Positions 59,068-64,000 of a stretch of 64,000 nucleotides of DNA are shown here, piece by piece; position 1 is the first letter of the stretch; each line of letters begins with the position of its first letter. This stretch comes from Amyloporia xantha. Lineage: Eukaryota; Basidiomycota; Agaricomycetes; Polyporales; Adustoporiaceae. The notes beneath the pieces are model-generated. The model searched no databases, was not told where the DNA came from, and saw only the letters and a program-made list of their open reading frames with translations. The translations under genes were made by a program, and so were the position numbers. The DNA is taken from positions 558,001 through 622,000 of the forward strand of contig JAYKKR010000009.1 in NCBI GenBank assembly GCA_036971615.1, read 5' to 3'.

Positions 59068-60847
59068 TCACACTCGCCAAGATCCTGGCATATGAGATGG
59101 TGAAAGTGCGCCATCGATCTTCGTCTGTAACGACCCATCCCCATCAGCGAGGTCCAATCGAAGCTGAGGCACTGCGTCAGCATTATCCTCCTCTCCCGCA
59201 GGAGGCGGGAGATTGAGCTCCAAGTCCAATCTCTTCGCGAGCTCTTCGTCCTGCCTGTCCCTCTCCTCAGCTTCTCTCTTGCGCGCCTTTTCTTCTTCTT
59301 CTAGTCGCCGCGCTAGTACCTCATCGCGCTCCTCAACCTCCCGGCTCTTGCCTTTAACATGGCCAGGAACTGGAGCCGGTTTGCGCGTATCGGGAGACGA
59401 TACGTATGGCTGGGGATGCGCCGGGGTGGGAGTACGGACGCCTTCAGGCTCATCGGGCAGCGGCAGTGGCTTCGAATAGCGCTCAGAGATCGTCAGCGGG
59501 GGTGTCTCCTCGGGTGGGGTAGGCGCATAGTTGTAGGGGTACGGTCGTGATTCGCGCCAGGGGCCCGCTTTTACGGACGGTGACGCATTCGCGAAGCCCG
59601 TGGCAGGCTGTGGATAAGGCGGGAGGGCAGGCACTGGTGGGGGAGTGTGTGGCGGCGACAAAGGGTAGCGCACGCGCGTAGGACTCTCCTGCGACAACAC
59701 GTCAGGAAATGGGCTTGATGCCGGCTCGCGCCAGGGACCCGCCTGGACGGGTGCATTCACTCCACCAATAGGTTGCGGATGAGGCGCGGGAGCGGGCGGA
59801 AATGCGGGGTAGCGAGCGTGGATGGCATTCTCGGGTGACAGAAGATTTGAAGGCGGCCGTCCAGTGGCAGAAGGTGACCTTTCTCTTGACTGTCCGGGCC
59901 GCAACGAGGGAGGAGGGGCATATGAGGAGCTCTGTACTGGTCGGGATGCCGCAGGGAATGCCGCACCCACTTGAGAACGCGGAGGGGGAGGGGAAGTGGA
60001 TAGTCGCGCTTGCGTTGGCCACTCGGGAGGATGGGGCTTCTCTGTGTAGTGTATGTCGGATTTGGGATTCCCCGGACGCAGGATATCGGGGATTGTCTCA
60101 GGACTGAGGCGTCCCTGAGGTACTGGCGGCAGCGCGTCGTAGCGCGTCCTTGGTGATGTACGGGGCGAAGTGTGTGGGGATGGAGCAGGTGACAGATGCG
60201 CGCCCATGGCTGCTGTTGGCACTGCACTGTGTCTCCTCGGGTCATTTGGAACTGACACAAGCGGGCCACTTAGTGGAGAAGGACCTTGCTGGGCCTTAAT
60301 CGGTGGCCCCCCTAGGTTAGAATGAACGTACTGCTGGGACGGGCGATTGAGCCTCTCAGACGTAGGGAATTTGGAAGGCCGGCGTTGTAGAGGTGCGGGT
60401 CCGGCAGCGAAATATGTCATCTCGAGATAAATCTCCCCACGATACAAGCCATTCTCTTCGAGCTTGACCCAATCTGCGCCATACAGGCATCGCATTAGCG
60501 ATGAACAGCCGGAAATAGCCATCTAACCCACCGTCAAATTCACCGGTGCGCAAGGTCTCAGTAATGTCGACATTGCCCTTTCCTATCAACTCATCTGTCT
60601 TGGCTTCTCGGCGCCAACAGGAGACCTCCATCGTCCTAGCTTCGGGAGAGGAGGCCTTGAGAATCGGAAAGCGTAGCTCCTCATCCCAGACTGGATGTTG
60701 ACCACCCTTGACGTCAATTGCTGTCTTCTTCGTCTTGTCGTGGATAGTCACTTGCGCAAAGGCATCTTGTTTGTACAATGAGTGCTTGTCGGGGAGGTTC
60801 CTCGCCTTCAAGACAACCACCACAAGTGTACCAATTTCCTTGCTCAT
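59068..60847 (-). CDS. C2-domain ingression protein, Inn1/Fic1-like
   Basis: Yeast Inn1 and fission yeast Fic1 use an N-terminal C2 domain and proline-rich tails binding SH3 proteins to couple the actomyosin ring to septum formation. Exon 1 (60847 to about 60531) gives MSKEIGTLVVVVLKARNLPD, YKQDAFAQVTIHDKTKKTAI and ELIGKGNVDITETL, a typical C2 fold. A single intron (gtgggt...gcgcag) joins in phase to WVKLEENGLYRGEIYLEMTY, the last C2 strands. The remaining 450 residues or so are disordered and full of Pro-rich SH3-type motifs (PPRSQVGAAFP, LPPYPQPATGF). A charged Glu/Arg coiled coil lies at the end (EERDEVLARRLEEEEKARKR). The stop is at 59068-59070. Total length is about 590 residues. The assignment rests on domain layout. 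Confidence 0.85.
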
Positions 60848-61324
60848 CGGCGATTGCTGGGTGTCAGTCGGCGATTATCTCGTCCTACTTGTGAGTGTGG
60901 TTACAGTAACCAGAATATGTGATTTAGTTGTGGAGTGGGAGATTAAAAGAAGCCGGTCAGCTCCACGGAATCGCGGTGTTCAATAAGAGCCACCGTGATG
61001 TCCAGAAAATAAATAGGCCCTCGCCAGTAGAATCGATGAGCATGCAATGTGATTAGTTTGAGATCAAGAGACGGTCCGAAACTGGGTGGCAGTGGCCCGC
61101 GTATAACCTGGTGGAAACGGTCATGTGACCGTACTTTACGCGTCTATCACTCAGATCTGTGTCCGATACGGTATGTACAAGAGGAGTTACACGGTTTACA
61201 CTACCAACCAACTCGACCAGTTCCAAGTCGTCGAATCGCTGTTTGTCGTCCGTCTTCCTATCTATTATCTACTCTCAGTCGCGCCAGCCGGAAATCTGCA
61301 AGATCACCTCGCATTGCAACAGCC
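60848..61324. other. Divergent promoter region, C2 protein / iminopeptidase
   Basis: 477 bp between divergent starts. No exon or clear known element is seen. Confidence 0.45.
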
Positions 61325-63188
<1,864 letters not shown>

Positions 63189-63768
63189 CGAATATATAGC
63201 GTGGTCAGAGGAAATAAAAGCGGCGGAAATGTACATGTGTTATCATACAAAGACTTGTTCTGTACGAGCGGAGTACCGTACCAGGGGTTCCTTCACAATG
63301 CGAGAGGGTTGGCTTCGAACAGTAGATGAGAATGAGCAACGGCTGATAGTCAAAGCCTGCGACGTGCGTTGCCATTGTCCGCGAGGGGGTCGCTTTGTGT
63401 GTGAGCCAAACAGAGCCACACAGGGCGCGGTGATCACGCTGCAGACACGCCTGCTCGTGCACACCCTCCTCCCTGAACTCGCTCTACTCATTACACGCAT
63501 CTAACACGAGGCTATCTTTTCGAGTTGCACATCACACAGATCATCCCAAACCATCCAACACTCCTGCAGAACAGCACACTCCAAGACTGCATCGTGTGCT
63601 GGTTGAACCATAGCCACGCAGTACGCTTCACGCGTTGATCGTGAGGCAACTTGATCGGCTCACATTCAGCACGTTACAGGCTTCAACTCCATTTTTACCT
63701 CTACCAACTGCACGAAACCTGACCCCGAGACAACGCTGTGCACTGATTGAACTCTATCTAAGAAGTAC
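63189..63768. other. Intergenic, 580 bp
   Basis: Between the iminopeptidase stop and the next start. Open frames at 63175-63504 and on the opposite strand are GC-driven chance. Confidence 0.45.
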
Positions 63769-64000
63769 ATGTCCTTCTCGAGCACACCACTAGGTCAAGG
63801 CAGACGTCTAGATCACCACACTTTCCTCAATAAACCCAACGCAAAAGATAATCGCCCACTCAATTCACCGCCCCGCCGTGCGATACCCACCTCTTACGCA
63901 TACGGGTACGTCTTGAGTAACGTGCATATAGACTGCTGCTGATTACAGATTAGAGCACCCACGACCGGCTCGCGATCTCCTCCCAAACCAAGCAGCTCGG
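63769..64000 (+). CDS. 5' end of an unidentified gene, cut by window edge
   Basis: ATG at 63769 (MSFSSTPLGQGRRLDHHTFL) is open to 63905. A 43-nt GT-AG intron (gtacgt...ttacag, 63906-63948) joins in phase to GLEHPRPARDLLPNQAAR, which reaches the window end. The composition is basic and Pro-rich. There is too little to name a family. Confidence 0.5.

Noticed and set aside
59702..60269. Long frames opposite and out of frame in the proline-rich C2 protein tail
   Set aside because: Proline-rich, GC-rich coding DNA leaves other frames open. There is no domain and no start context.

Overview
The window is nuclear DNA of a filamentous basidiomycete, most likely an Agaricomycete (mushroom-forming fungus). 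Genes are dense and on both strands. They are cut by many 45-65 nt GT-AG introns. Several products are of types typical of that group: a short serine-rich Kre9/Knh1-like GPI protein, an HSPA12-type Hsp70-like protein, a GH13_5 alpha-amylase, an Inn1/Fic1-like C2 protein and several orphan helical proteins. There are no bacterial-style operons, rRNA, convincing tRNA, CRISPR arrays or intact transposons.

Layout. 1-11.5 kb is an accessory-looking block of orphan genes: a left-truncated membrane/helical protein (1-968, -), a small protein (1671-2274, +), a helical protein (3535-4774, +), an orphan of about 400 aa (5037-6387, +), another orphan (6636-7590, +) and two tandem helical proteins (7760-9214 and 9528-10834, +). 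11.5-13.8 kb has no clear gene but holds a GAAGTC-like hexamer tract and an array of AATGTCCGG / CCGGACATT motifs. From 13.85 kb a conserved core block begins: ataxin-2/Pbp1 (13850-18250, +), Bub1 checkpoint kinase (18601-22195, -), a Rom2/Rgf-type Rho GEF (22954-26654, +) and an OPT oligopeptide transporter (26920-30544, -). After a poorly interpretable stretch (30.5-33.3 kb) come a Kre9-like GPI protein (33260-34308, -), the WD40 ribosome-assembly factor Sqt1/AAMP (35660-37124, -), a TDP2-like phosphodiesterase (38309-39193, +) and an alpha-amylase (39563-42113, -). The next locus is Hsp70-like, apparently read on into a very long low-complexity tail (42785-47805, -). The right part holds three unidentified proteins (49311-51054 +, 51971-52945 -, 53191-55499 +), an F-box protein (56272-57567, +), a stop-interrupted ORF (57960-58583, -), the C2 ingression protein (59068-60847, -), a proline iminopeptidase (61325-63188, +) and the start of one more gene (63769 onward, +).

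The genes do not form one pathway. Recognisable themes are growth and wall control (Rho GEF, Kre9-like, Inn1/Fic1-like), mitosis (Bub1), translation and RNA (Pbp1, Sqt1) and nutrient use (OPT, amylase, iminopeptidase). Three conserved genes (PBP1, BUB1, Hsp70-like) carry apparent +1 frame breaks, most at short homopolymers. This looks more like base-calling error than real gene decay and should be kept in mind for every gene model here. Exon limits were derived by hand from splice signals and reading phase.
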